Positions 25,801 to 40,815 of a DNA stretch of 64,000 bases are shown piece after piece (position 1 is the stretch's first letter; every line of letters begins with the position of its first letter). A model generated the notes under the pieces. That model saw nothing but the letters and a program-made list of their open reading frames with translations, did not search any database and was not told the DNA's origin. A program made the translations under genes and the position numbers. The stretch comes from Spongilla lacustris (Eukaryota > Porifera > Demospongiae > Spongillida > Spongillidae): positions 6,974,055 through 7,038,054 of the forward strand of contig OX442431.1 of the NCBI GenBank assembly GCA_949361645.1. The letters are read 5' to 3'.

Positions 25801-27510
25801 CTAATTAAGCATTTTTCTCATAACCTCGGTTAACTCAGTTGAGCATATCCTGAGCCCTGAAACATTGTTACTGAATCAAATGTATCCTAATCATTGCATA
25901 GATAGACATCTACGTAAAATCAATTATTTTTAATAACTTCTTTGCATGCTACATGAATAGGGTCATGAATTTGTAATGAATTGTGACCTGTCCAAAAATA
26001 TGCACCATAGTTAGCTAATCATACCCCAAACATATATAACTGAAAAGCTTACTGGGACACGTCTCCTCAGGGCTGGGACAGCTCATACAGTGGCTGGTAG
26101 CCATGTTGTTATCCCTCCTTGCAACTGTTTGTTTACTTAGGGTAGTTTACACAGCTAAGATACTATCAAAACATAACATGGCTACCATAAATTTAAAGCC
26201 AAACTTTATGATGGTTTTGCATTTTTTTTTTATAAAAGAGGAATCAACTAATGACTTTGAGCTGAAAGAAACAATTGGACACGGTGCTACTGGAACAGTT
26301 TGGAAGGCTGCATGGAAATCAAAAAACATCATGGTGGCAGTGAAAAGAATTCAAGCTGGGGAAATTAGTGCAAATACTAAAAGAGAGGTAAAAGCACTTT
26401 TTGCAGTGCATTAAGTAAGGAAGTTTTCTATTCAGCTGGCTATCATGAAATCTTTGAGACACAAAAATATTGTACACTTCCATGGTTACTACCAAGATCC
26501 TGATCAAAATTGCTTAATGATATTAGGTTTGATTGATTAAAATCATTTGCTGGTATTTTTTCATTGCATTCTTATAAATGGCAGAATTGGCTGATAACTC
26601 TTTGGACAAAATCTTCACAACATGTTCTCCAGACACAAAAAGAAGCCTGAATTGGGCCACTCAAGTGGCCAGAGGTTATTTGGCATTACTCAGCTAACAA
26701 TGCATAATGCTCTATTTCTAGGCATGTGCTACCTTCATTATGATGCACCAGAAACAATTCTTCATGGAGATCTGAAATCTATGAACGGTAATTACCAGTA
26801 TATGATTTAAACTTTACATTGATGTCACTCCTATTGGTTGTCACAAAACTGGACAGTTCTCACCTTTCCTAATGATGTTGTAAAAGTAAGATCGAATTAG
26901 TTGTTTAACAATGTGTGAGCAAACACAATTGATACCAGGTCACTGATTTTGGGAGTGCAAAGTATTTTGATCACACAACTGTTTCATCGACTGTAAGGTG
27001 CACTTATGCTTGGACAGCTCCTGAGGTGTGTGATGAAAACTATATACATGAAAATTTAATATTATAGTATTATTATTATCCTTTAAATTTATTAGCTCTT
27101 TAATCCCGGGGAAGATCCAGACTTGGCAGGTGATGTCTACTCATATGGCATTGTGCTATGGGAAATGGTGACACATATGAAACCATTCAATGACTGTAAA
27201 AATCAAAAACAGATTTTTAGTAGTATAATAAGTGGGAAGGTATGCATACTATTCAATGGCTGAAGAATTATTTTATCACTGCTTTTTCTCCCCCTACCCC
27301 TTCCAATTATATTAGCGTCCTACAATACCAAACAACTGTCCTGATATGCTTAAAGAACTTATGACAAAATGTTGGGATGGCAATCCAAGTGTAAGACAGA
27401 CAGTTCATTGCGTACATTGCAATCACTTATTCATTTCACTGTAGCTCCGACCCAACTTCAAGGTTGTTGTACGTACACTTGAAGAAGCTGGTGAAAAAGA
27501 GTTTTTCTAA
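13382..27510 (+). CDS. MIB/HERC2 x2 - ankyrin repeats - tandem TKL-like protein kinase (about 1090 aa, 33 exons)
   Basis: Exons with continuous phase: 13382-13408, 16096-16191, 16288-16444, 19297-19382, 19458-19602, 19782-19876, 20907-21014, 21069-21109, 21163-21322, 21382-21533, 21665-21791, 22197-22406, 22444-22649, 23130-23182 (least sure), 23796-23938, then 23994-24084 through 25183-25219 (kinase 1) and 26239-26387 through 27445-27510 (kinase 2). Start MGGSQSTPK looks myristoylatable. Residues ~10-160 hold two MIB/HERC2 domains (KGHGGWNDDMEK...VFNPLCLTL; KGHGGWIEDMSK...TFNPLCLAP). About 200-470 are ankyrin repeats (DGDTALHLTAQ, AGANVNAKNNKGITPLMIA). About 555-813 is kinase 1 (GEGGQGAVYKA, IAVKK, HGDLKSLN, SDFGCAK, APE). 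About 827-1090 is kinase 2 (GHGATGTVWKA, VAVKR, HGDLKSMN, TDFGSAK, APE). No RING or ZZ is seen, so this is not a Mind bomb ligase. Likely a membrane-tethered signalling kinase; target unknown. Confidence 0.88.
13544..14376. mobile_element. Foldback (long inverted-repeat) element in intron 1 of the kinase gene
   Basis: Two arms of about 400 bp are inverted copies of each other around a spacer of about 40 bp. Matching landmarks are TATATGGGACAGT (left end) versus ACTGTCTCATATA (right end), CGTTACGGAGATACA versus TGTATCTCCGTAACG, and CGATTCGCGCCAATGAT versus ATCATTGGCGCGAATCG. The arms are similar but not identical. No transposase frame is present, so it is non-autonomous. Confidence 0.85.
15815..16045. 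repeat. Single-arm relative of the foldback element
   Basis: Shares ACATTGCAATATTGGCA, CATAGAGAAATGGTGTAGTA, AGGAAGTCCATAGCCTTAAC and GAAACTGTCCCATGCA with the right arm at about 14165-14376. It ends about 50 bp before exon 2 of the kinase gene. No opposite arm is visible nearby. Confidence 0.75.
16640..16795. repeat. Cluster of direct and inverted GGAAAT-CTGTCGC motifs
   Basis: Motifs GGAAAATCTGTCGCC, GGAAATTGTGTCGCG, GGAAATTCTGTCGTC and GGAAATACTGTCGCTCG occur directly, with GGCGACAGTTTTTCC inverted among them. This looks like the end of a short inverted-repeat element, but I cannot fix its borders. It lies in intron 3 of the kinase gene. Confidence 0.5.
17432..17455. repeat. Poly-C tract, about 24 bases
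   Basis: Uninterrupted C run in intron 3 of the kinase gene; one of several long C or G homopolymers in the window. Confidence 0.95.
17500..19200. other. Rest of intron 3 of the kinase gene
   Basis: No exon seen. The stretch 17520-17720 (CACACCCATTGGTGGGAATG...GTTTCAAGTATTTTTC) resembles 35510-35600 (CACACCCACTGGTGAGAAG...GTTTCGGGTATTTGTA), so it is probably part of a dispersed repeat. Confidence 0.4.
20161..20205. repeat. (TAA)n microsatellite
   Basis: About 13 TAA units in intron 6 of the kinase gene. The rest of that intron (19877-20906) shows no exon. Confidence 0.95.
21803..21829. repeat. Poly-C tract with one G
   Basis: C run immediately after the 5' splice site of the intron that follows the 21665-21791 ankyrin exon. 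Confidence 0.95.
22784..22822. repeat. (TG)n microsatellite
   Basis: About 19 TG units in the intron after 22649. The duplicate copy at 29083-29658 carries a shorter run at the homologous place. Confidence 0.95.
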
Positions 27511-27672
27511 GCATGGTGTACTGTAACATTTTAGAAAATGTGTTGTTTACAGAATTGACTGTTGCTATGGAGTGGTGCAGTTGCATTTAATAATTGTTCA
27601 TTATATGTGTTGGAAAAGTATTCACATGTGGTCAGTATGTCTATTTCACTAAAAAGAGTCTGGGGTATGTAA

Positions 27673-27678
27673 AATAAA
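27673..27678 (+). terminator. Poly(A) signal of the kinase gene
   Basis: AATAAA about 165 bp after the TAA stop at 27508-27510, the first good match in the 3' UTR. Confidence 0.55.
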
Positions 27679-27775
27679 GGGGTATGGCCAACAAGATGGC
27701 CTAATAATGTAGGTAAGAAATCATATTGGCCTCATTTCTGTAATCCCTTGTTTGCTTAATGTTTAATCTCCCGGA

Positions 27776-28443
27776 ATCCTTATTTAAGGATGGCCATCCT
27801 TAAATAAGGATGATGACCACTTTCTAAGAGAATGATGCACATTTGGTGCTTTATTTTAGATTTGTGATTAACTAGATTCAAGATAAGGCAGATTAGCGTT
27901 ACTGCCACGATTACAACAGGTTTGACTTGCTCAAAAACCGGTATTACAGTCTCGTTATGGCGAAGCCGCCATTTGCCGTTGGCAATATAGTACTGTAGTG
28001 AGCCAATTAACTCAAATCGAAGGAAGGGCAGGTTTCTGAAAGCTGAAGGAGTAGAATGTAGACTGTCAGAATCAGATGGACCCATCTGTGGAACAATATC
28101 CATGGCGATACGCTGGCTCACGACTCACGTACATTGTAATGACGTACCGCGCGGCCTGATTGCATACACTCGAAAGTGTCAAGCTATAGCTAAGCAACCC
28201 TGCTTAGTTACCGAGAGAGCCACAGAAAACGACGGATGTAATTCCTCAGCATGGATGGGACGTACATGTAGGCGGGCCACTAGGCCTATATATACATGCA
28301 TGTGTAGCTAGCTAGGTGACCGTAATTCCGTAATTCCATAATCTATGGCGGCAGCAACGTAACAGTAGGCCTAGGCAATGACGTGGTCCACTCGAGTCTG
28401 ATTAATTGGGGCTAAGAATTGGCAACGCTTCCTACATCTCTCG

Positions 28444-28481
<38 letters not shown>

Positions 28482-28872
28482 ATCCACCATTGTACATGCC
28501 CGGGTACTGTATGCATGAAATGATAGGAATAGAAAGTTCAATGGAGCGCAACCACATGTAGTGCACGTGGTCATGCACTGGTCTCAGTGAGGCTATAGGG
28601 ATACATCCACGCAGGCGTTTGATCAGAAGATAGCATCTACATCAGTACAAGTACAAACGCTTGATATTAATTTTGAAGTGTTATGATGTAATTGCTCATA
28701 ACTTATTAACCACAAGTTATTTTTTCAACGAATCAGGTTGTGAGTAGATATAGGTGGGTTAACTGACTATCAGAGAAAATCAAGAGTTTTAAAACCACTA
28801 TGGTTTTTGAGGTCAATAACCTCTACTGTTGTGATCCTTATTTAAGGATGGTGTCAATCCTTAAATAAGGAT
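27776..28872. other. Segment bounded by two perfect ATCCTTATTTAAGGAT palindrome pairs
   Basis: At 27776-27811 ATCCTTATTTAAGGAT and ATCCTTAAATAAGGAT are separated by 4 bp. At 28834-28872 the same two words are separated by 7 bp. The 1.1 kb between them is CpG-richer than its surroundings. It holds a poly-C run of about 33 (28447-28480) and a 113-codon minus-strand open frame (28121-27780, starting MSQRIAMDIVPQMG) with a possible hydrophobic helix. I do not recognise that frame. A related weaker word (ATCCTTAATAAGGAT) is near 34591. It may be one element with complex ends or two separate small palindromic insertions. Confidence 0.45.
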
Positions 28873-29009
28873 GTGCCACTTCATCCCTGTTTTAAAATAT
28901 GTACATTGATCATATTGACATCATTTACAGTTTGTTATGTAGGCTAATCAGTATACAATAGACCAATAGCATTTATATTATCTAATTTGCTTGGTTAGCA
29001 AAAGACTCT

Positions 29010-29016
29010 ACACACA

Positions 29017-29082
<66 letters not shown>
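29010..29082. repeat. (CA)n microsatellite
   Basis: About 35 CA units abutting the left border of the duplicated exon block that starts at 29083. Confidence 0.95.
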
Positions 29083-29083
<1 letters not shown>

Positions 29084-29658
29084 TATAGAGATCAAAAACA
29101 AGAAACAAAGGTCTGCTACACAATTATGTCCAAATGAGAATGCTGATGCAATCATCCAGTTCAAAGGAACAAAAGGGTATGCACTTTTGGATGCTAGTAA
29201 AATACTTCTAAAGCCAGTATTCAGTTAAACTACTTAATCAAATGGCTGAACCAGTCTGCATAAATTTAGCCATCACCACCCACCATCAAAGCAAAAAGGA
29301 TTGCTGTGCCATGTGTGCGTGTGTGTGTTTTGTATTGCCTGCTATTGATCATCATAGTGGGACACAACGCTAGAATCATACTATAAGAAAAATTCCCCAT
29401 CTTACAGCAAAAATTATTGTGAAACCAATAGAGATCAGAAAAAGTGATATGTTTATTTGATTATTGTGTAAACTTGTAAGTCTCTTAAAAAATGAAAATG
29501 AAATATTTTTTGTGTTACAACACACCCTCTCAACAACACGTAATAGCCGCATACATGTTTTGCTTGGACAGTGTGTTTGGTGATTATATACCATAACGAC
29601 TCAATAACAGATCATTTCATGGATGTCTATGCCCAAAAAAGGCCAATAATTCAGCCAT
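29083..29658 (+). pseudogene. Detached copy of two exons of the MIB-ankyrin-kinase gene
   Basis: This block repeats 22556-23176 almost base for base: the 3' part of the 22444-22649 exon (NKKQ/RSA.QLCPNENADAIIQF), its intron, and the following short exon (ATCATTTCATGGATGTCTA). It lies about 1.6 kb beyond the gene's stop, in the same orientation, bordered by CA microsatellites on both sides. With no flanking exons it cannot encode a complete protein. Small indels and a GT to AT change in the short exon show divergence since duplication. Confidence 0.9.
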
Positions 29659-29673
29659 GGTCAGGCCATTTAA

Positions 29674-29831
<158 letters not shown>

Positions 29832-29879
29832 CATATTACAAGGATTACAAACATGAAACAAACAAGTAACAAAACTGAA

Positions 29880-30690
29880 ACTAGAGCGCAGAGCATGCTG
29901 GGTCAACTTCACGATGCCTGACCTAGCTGCAAGAATGGCTCTTGTATTGGACTGCTTTGGAGTGTTGTTAATGATGCCTTCACACCTAGCCAAAAATGAG
30001 AAAGCATTACATGCTTCTAATCCCCAACTGAGCACCATATTATTGCACAGCAAGGGCCAGCCTAATTCGATGCATTTAGCATCATTTTCCCCATGCTTCC
30101 TCACTTCTGCAGCCCTGGCAGCCACACCAGCAGTAACTCCCATGACGTCAAATACTGCTGAGTCTCTAATACCCCAGGTAGTCATCACTAGGATATCAGC
30201 TGGACAAGTTCGGCATCCATCAGAGCCCGGCTTCCAAGGAGGCACGATGGCAAACACTGTATATAGCATTGCACAGACAATTGTGACATGTGGTGACATC
30301 ACCTCCTCCTTTACATGTGGTGTTGTGATGGCACAAATGATTTAGGATCTTCTCCAAGCACAATAAGCATAATGGAGGCTTATTCTCTGACTGACAGGAG
30401 GGGTTATTGCAAGCCACCATTCAATGTCAAAATGAAATGAAAAACTACTTGAAATGCTTACAAGTACTGTACTGCACCCATACACCCTTAGTGGGTTGGC
30501 TTATCACATGCATGCACCATCGAGGCCACATACATGAAGAGGAGAATGTGTCAAATATATCAGATCTAGAGAACGACCTAACCATCTGCATCTCACCAGT
30601 TATAGCAAAATTGTCAGGGATGTTGGCTGGTATTTCAAAGAGGGGTGAAGGGGCTGGACTGAAATAATGTAAATGTATATTACACACATG
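29880..30690 (-). pseudogene. RT-element remnant, region downstream of the polymerase
   Basis: The minus strand reads CKGGGDVTTCHNCLCNAIYS, VCHRASLEAGL, then after a frame change DGCRTCPADILV, VTAGVAARAAEVRKHGENDA and KCIELGW. These match the conserved post-RT region of the same invertebrate retroelement family as 1-1285 (CKxGGDVxxxHN; RPADIL; AAEVRKHxxND). At least one frameshift near 30235 and an apparent internal deletion before VTAGVA make it non-functional. Confidence 0.75.
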
Positions 30691-30769
30691 CAATCAAAAG
30701 TTTGTGGCGTAATCCATGGGTTCTAGTTGGGTATATATATTATATTTAAATGACCTGACCATCTGCAGT

Positions 30770-31020
30770 TCATAGTTATGCGCAGTTGATATGAAGGGGG
30801 GCTGCAAGGGATGGGTACCCTCCCAACAGCTAGGTAGCCCCTATCTGGGGCTTTGCATTAACCACTAAAACCTATCTGGAATGCACTGCCCGAGGACAAA
30901 GTTACTGCCCAAAGCCTCAGTTCCAGTTTTAAGGAATTTAGGTAGCTAATGGTAGCGTTCCTACCTTGTATGTCCTTTTTCCTTGTGTTATATTTATTAA
31001 TAAATTGAAACTTGAATACA
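30770..31020 (+). mobile_element. 3' end of a CR1/L2-type LINE
   Basis: Plus-strand reading gives IWNALPEDKVTAQSLSSSFK then EFR and a stop near 30945. This is the typical terminus of CR1/L2-clade ORF2 (xWNxLPxxxVxAxSLxxFK). A short 3' UTR follows, ending in TTGAAACTTGAA and TGAATGAA-like repeats near 31010-31040, the usual L2-type tail. Only the 3' end is present (5' truncation). Confidence 0.75.
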
Positions 31021-31040
31021 AATTACAGGATAAATGAATG

Positions 31041-32245
31041 AACACATATAAAAATATATGCAACTACAATATACGAATAAAGCACACTACTAAAATACAA
31101 ATGGAACCTAAAATGTTAACTATACCTACACTACCTTGATACATGCTACAAGAAAGGTTGGCAATGGCATTAGCTTGTACCTGGTAAAGGTTCAACCAGT
31201 CAGTAAGCACCACTGACTTTTGACTCACAATACTCTGTGACGGAGGAATCTGTCCTGTTAATTGTATTCATGACAGCTCGATTCCTACCTAATGTACTCA
31301 ATGCAAAATGCTTCTCTACTTACTCCATCTCTTTCGTGGCATGTTCCATCCTCATTGCTCTAAGTGGGATCTCCAACTTAACACAGACATCAAAGCACTA
31401 CTAACTCCGGCTTCTTGTTCACTTAGTATGGAAAGCAGGATATCTCCAAGTGGAGAGGTTTCCAATCATTCTGCATTCATCAAGTGCTTTGCCATAAATA
31501 AACTGGTTCCATGTGTGGACAAATAACAGTTAGTAATGCCATTATTTAACTAGCAGTTCAACAGTTGTTAATAATAAGGTTGGGGGCACTCTCATTACTA
31601 CACAACTTGACTATAATGAGCAAGAGATCAGTACATTTTTCATAACTTTTTTGTAATTACTGGTATTTCCAAAGTAGGTAATTTTCACAATTATTATATG
31701 TGCCCTCTCATCGTCTCCTAACCATACACCTTGTAATACATGTAGAGCCAGGAATTCAGAGCCAATAATACAAAATGACCCTCCTGTCTTCATCAAAGTG
31801 CCTACAACTGAGTAATATCTTCATTTCATTGGCAGAAATAAGTAATAGCAGCACAATTCGTGATGAATGGCAAACCTTACTATCAACCATTGAGAAGGGA
31901 ATGTGGGAAAACAGTAATCTAAATCACCCACTCAATATAACATATGTCCATACACTCTAATTAAAGCACTACTAAGGTCATGTCCATGTATCTCCGCTAC
32001 ATAAACACTCCTGACCCTTTGCTTGGTGGTAGTTTTATTGAGAAGGTATGACTGGTGATGTCACAAAACTCTGCCAGACCAATATTGCATGAGCACAAGG
32101 CTAGGTCATCTCAATCCTGAAACACAACAATGGACACTAAGGCTTGACCTGTGATTATGCTTGGTTTTAAAATAACTAACCACATTTCTTGAGGGCTAGA
32201 GTCTATATATTTTAAAACTTAGATGGAATATTTCTTTGTTTTCAG
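31041..32245. other. No recognised gene
   Basis: Short open frames occur on both strands (for example plus 31308-31526), but none shows a known motif or splice context. It may contain 5' exons of gene A (32246-33542) that I cannot identify. Confidence 0.4.
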
Positions 32246-33542
32246 CTATGCGGCACATCATGTTTATAATTGGATCAGTAGCACGTGATAGCAAAAATAG
32301 TTCAAAGGAGTTGATGGCAGCACTAAGGTAGTTAGTTTAAGCGATTAGTTGCATGTAGCCACCTGTCATTCTGTAATTGGCCTTAGAGATATCACGTTAC
32401 ATGTTGTGCATTATCGCATTACACTTTGAATGCATTCTAACAGGTGGCAACAGTTATACGGCATGTGCTGGTTCACGAGTGAGCGTATTGCCTAGGTATG
32501 GTCTGGGAGCGGTGCACGTGAGAAATCCAACATGTTAGAATAGCTTCTGTATATGTAACATTATCACATTACTGACGTGTGTGTATGGTTGTGTGTGCAC
32601 ACGTATCCTTGTAGCCATTGTGGTGTAAATAATGATGTATTCCTCCATAGATTTATCATGAAGCCCGAAGAGGAGACATTTAAAGATTGGCAGCCATCTG
32701 CACTAACGTTCAATAGAGTGATGGCAGTGGTCAGGTGTGTGTGTGTATGTATGTGTGTGTGTATGTGTGTGTGTGTGTGCGCGCGCATGCGCGTGTGTGC
32801 ATGTGTGTGTGCATGCGTGTGCATGTGTGTGTATGTGTGTATCTGTGTGTATGTGTCTGTGTCTGTGTGTATCTGTGTGTGTCTGTGTGTGTATGTGTGT
32901 GTGTATGTGTGTGTGTGTGTGTGTGCATGTGTGTGTATGTGTGTATCTGTGTGTGTATGTGTCTGTGTCTGTGCAGTGTATCTGTGTGTGTCTGTGTGTG
33001 TGTGCATATATGTACATGTGCGTTATATGTGTGCATGTGTACACAATTGTATACAAAATGACTGGGCCACGCATAAGACTGATAAGACGGTTGGAGTATT
33101 GGTGGAGCACACATGCAATGGGCATCCCAAACAATACCTGTAATGTGCACATTGTGACTTAGTAACTTTGAAGGGTTGGCCATTAATAGTAGAGCTATCC
33201 AGTTAAAATTGATGTTAACTGATTACAGTTATTGTGCTAGAAGTGTCTGAGCTTGTCAGAATAGCACTTGGTCTAAATCTATAGTACAGTTAGCTGCAAC
33301 ACACTGCCTATCCAAGAGACACCCACAGTTTATGGAGGGGAATCCACCCCAGCTTGTTGTTGCCTAGTACATCTACATACATGCATGTGCATGCATATGT
33401 GTGCATCAACTATTCCTATTATGGCTCTTACACACATACACACATAGGCCTATTCGCCATCAAGAAATCATTAATACACCCATTCAAGAGGTTAATGCAG
33501 GGGGATACCCTTCCCAACCTGTCTACCTAAAGGTGAACCAGT
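32246..33542 (+). CDS. Gene A of an unrecognised three-member family (PIQE-GG motif protein), 5' end unknown
   Basis: Exons 32246-32327, 32651-32734 and one starting 33285 join in phase: AMRHIMFIIGSVARDSKNSS, MKPEEETFKDWQPSALTF, then LPIQETPTVYGGESTP. A further exon starting 33448 gives TPIQEVNAGGYPSQPVYLK and stops next to a strong donor at 33543. Related exons occur in C (47043-47740) and partly in B (39730-40798), so the reading frame is supported by comparison. The motif (P)[IV]QE-x-x-x-GG-x-PS-[QK]-[AP]-V-[FY] recurs within and between members. I do not recognise the family. The last exon does not join in phase with the previous one in this copy, so A may be a pseudogene. Confidence 0.35.
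32735..33030. repeat. TG-rich compound microsatellite
   Basis: TGTG runs with TATG, TCTG and GCGCGCATGCGCG interruptions directly after the donor of the 32651-32734 exon. The same intron position carries TG arrays in copies B and C. Confidence 0.9.
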
Positions 33543-33939
33543 AGGTAAGTGAGTCATGTGTTATAATATATACATGTGCAAGGATGTGCATATGCATGTG
33601 TGTATTTCTCTGATATGGGGGAAATAACTACATGTGTGTACAGCCATCGATCCAAATATAAAGAAATAAAAAAATGATAAGTGCAATGACACAAATGACC
33701 TATTTCAAATATGAATTCGATAGTGTTGCAGTTTAGCTTATGTTTGCAGTTACTGATATTTAGATTATGGCAAGGTGTTGCAAGTATACATTAATTTATT
33801 AGTAATTATAATACAACTATAGAAAGGGAGGCTACCAGGTCACGCCCCCACTGACATTTTGATACCAAACTGGTCACCATCATGGTCTGTTATTATTAAC
33901 TAAATCGCATGCGTGCAACCAATTACAAAGCACTGACCA

Positions 33940-34245
33940 CACTACATGAGAAGCCACCACATGTACCACACTACACATGAGAAGGCACTACATGTACCAC
34001 ACTACACATGAGAAGGCACCACATGTACCACACTACACATGAGAAGGCACCACATGTACCACACTACACATGAGAAGGCACCACATGTACCACACTACAC
34101 ATGAGAAGGCACTACATGTACCACACACATGAGAAGGCACTACATGTACCACACTACACATGAGAAGGCACCACATGTACCACACTACACATGAGAAGGT
34201 ACTACATGTACCACACTACACATGAGAAGACACTACATGTACCAC
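33940..34245. repeat. 30-31-bp minisatellite, about 9 units
   Basis: Units read CATGTACCACACTACACATG then AGAAGGCAC[CT]A. Copies are nearly identical apart from one 4-bp deletion. No gene is associated. Confidence 0.95.
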
Positions 34246-35147
34246 TTGAAGGTATGACAACCGACTGACAGTGAATAGGGTCCTGTAGCATTCATGCATT
34301 CCAGTGCTGAGGACGCATGTAATAAACCTACATGCAACTAATGTACTATTTAGTCTAAGTCAATTAACAGTATATGTGTAACTACGATAACATATAGGGG
34401 AGCTGTTTGATGGACCGTACTATAAACTGTACTAACAATGACTGCGCTTAGCCATAAGGGTCCTAAGTCAGTCCTCTCCCATTGCTCTCATATATGAAAG
34501 ATCTGGTGATCTATAGTGAGCACCTACAATGAACTTTCAATGATACAAGAGATTAGACACCTTTTAAATGAAATGGTTCTTAACGAAGGTCAATCCTTAA
34601 TAAGGATGCACAAAGGTGATCTTCTGAACAATCCTTGATGTTCAGAATGATCCTTAGAGGAGTGCACAAATGCGACCTTCTAAATTACCCTTAACAAAAG
34701 GTGATTAACACACCTTTGCAGCTTTGTCAATAGCAGCATTGTTATATATGGACTGTGTAGACCCCCTTGGATCCACTGGGTACAAAGGAAGTCAAAATAC
34801 AATAATGCCATACACACCAAACTTGGGTGCTTTGATTGTTTGTCCTAAACTGCAACAATGTACCGGTACATAATTTAGCAAATGTGAGATTGCGAAATGG
34901 GTCATATATTTGTGTATCATATGAACCTTGTTTTGTTCTCCTAGCTAAATGTGCGCAAGTATAGTAGGCTTGTTTAATAACAAATGGTTATTAAATGGTT
35001 ATTTTTCTTTGCTAGATCTAGATGCAGATAACTCAACAAAGCTTCAGTCAAGTACTCCATCAAGTGCCAGAGCTATAGTCTAAGTGTGAGGTGCATAAGC
35101 TGTGTCAACAATGATATACTGTCAACAATTCAAATCATAACACTCAC
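34246..35147. other. No clear gene; possible terminal exon near 35010-35076
   Basis: TTTGCTAG precedes a short open stretch, LDADNSTKLQSSTPSSARAI, ending in TAA at about 35082. It looks like a terminal exon but I cannot attach it to gene A in phase. Around 34590-34700 there are several CCTTA/TAAGG short inverted words. Confidence 0.25.
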
Positions 35148-35256
35148 TGCGCACACGCACACACGCACACGCACACGCACACGCACACGCACACGCACAC
35201 GCACACGCACACGCACACGCACACGCACACGCACACGCACACGCACACGCACACGC

Positions 35257-35303
<47 letters not shown>
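35148..35303. repeat. (CACACG)n hexanucleotide array running into (CA)n
   Basis: About 18 CACACG units followed by CA repeats. Alternating purine-pyrimidine throughout, with a regular CpG every six bases. Confidence 0.95.
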
Positions 35304-35304
<1 letters not shown>

Positions 35305-36324
35305 GCACGATAGATTAAAGACCTAGGCCTACGTACGTAAATATACATACTGCACTGGTAGTAGTAAACAGAGGCTTACAAACATCTGTGCGGTTTTCAG
35401 CGGAATCGGTCCGGCCGGAGGGGTACACAGCGATTATAAACAATAAACAGTATTTGCCTGACGCGCACGCGACGTATTAAAGTTAAGTGCGATCTGTGAA
35501 CGTTACGCCACACCCACTGGTGAGAAGATGGATGTTTCGGGTATTTGTAACTGAAAGGAACGTTTTGATATTTTCGAGAGCAAACTTCATAATGACCGTT
35601 TAGAAAACTAGGTATTTATTTATTTTTAGGTACTATTGGTAGCGGGCGAACAAATACACATTTTTGAAATGCCTGAAACGCGTACGCTGCGCCTATCAAA
35701 TTGGGGCCTTTATTAAAGCAAACCGTCCCTGGTTGGGGGATAATAATCGGTCAAATGTTTTCGCTACGTGTTTTAATAAAAGGTCAAACGACTATGTCAA
35801 ATATGTAGCATCAAATCCCCACCTAATCCCGACTTTGCCTCAGGAGGAGGGGGTCTCACGTAACAATGATAGGCGCATAATTCCCACGATTGAATCGTTG
35901 ATCCCACGAGTAGGTAGAAGTAGCAATTGGCACATTTCATGTAAGGTGTACTGTAGGAAATACGCTTCTATCCTCTACGTTCAATTCATGTAGAATATCA
36001 AATTGATTTCAATGACATGCTGCATTACAATTGATCACGAACTTCTTTATCAAATGGCCTGGAAATGAGGTAAATTCCAATTCTAATATCTCTGCATGAT
36101 ACAGAGTACTTTCCAAGGAGCTTTTCACTCCGAGCGAATTATGAACCAACAGGGTAGATCTATATGTCTAGATTATATCCCCTGGTTTAAATTAGTAAGG
36201 CCGGATGTTGTTACTCTACAAGGCGAAGTGCTCTAATCCAACGTGTTGCCTGCCTCCTGTGTTTCTTAGTGGAATAGGTACATAGAGTGCTTTTACTCAC
36301 AGCCATGGCATGATTATATACATG
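35304..36324. other. No recognised gene
   Basis: A 109-codon plus-strand open frame (35664-35993) has no motif I recognise. 35510-35600 resembles a repeat also present at 17520-17720. Confidence 0.4.
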
Positions 36325-36534
36325 TAATGGAACGATGTCGAGGGTGTTATTAAATTTAGTACGCACTCATGCGATATGTTAAATTAATTCATTGATCGAT
36401 CATTCCGGTATACCATATAAGCAAGTACTGTTGATACTGCTTCACTCAAGAAGGAATGAATATTTCAAACTACTGGCATGCTCTCATGATCAGTCGCACC
36501 CCTTCTTTGAGTCAGCAGAAGGCCATCACCAGGG

Positions 36535-40798
<4,264 letters not shown>

Positions 40799-40815
40799 GT
40801 ATTTGTACAACAAGG

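Noticed and set aside
23796..27510. JAK-like kinase/pseudokinase pair
   Set aside because: Both domains keep Lys, Glu, Asp and DFG motifs and resemble TKL kinases. No FERM or SH2 domain is present.
31308..31960. Short plus-strand frames between the LINE remnant and gene A
   Set aside because: No motif, no consistent splice context and no paralogous support in copies B or C.
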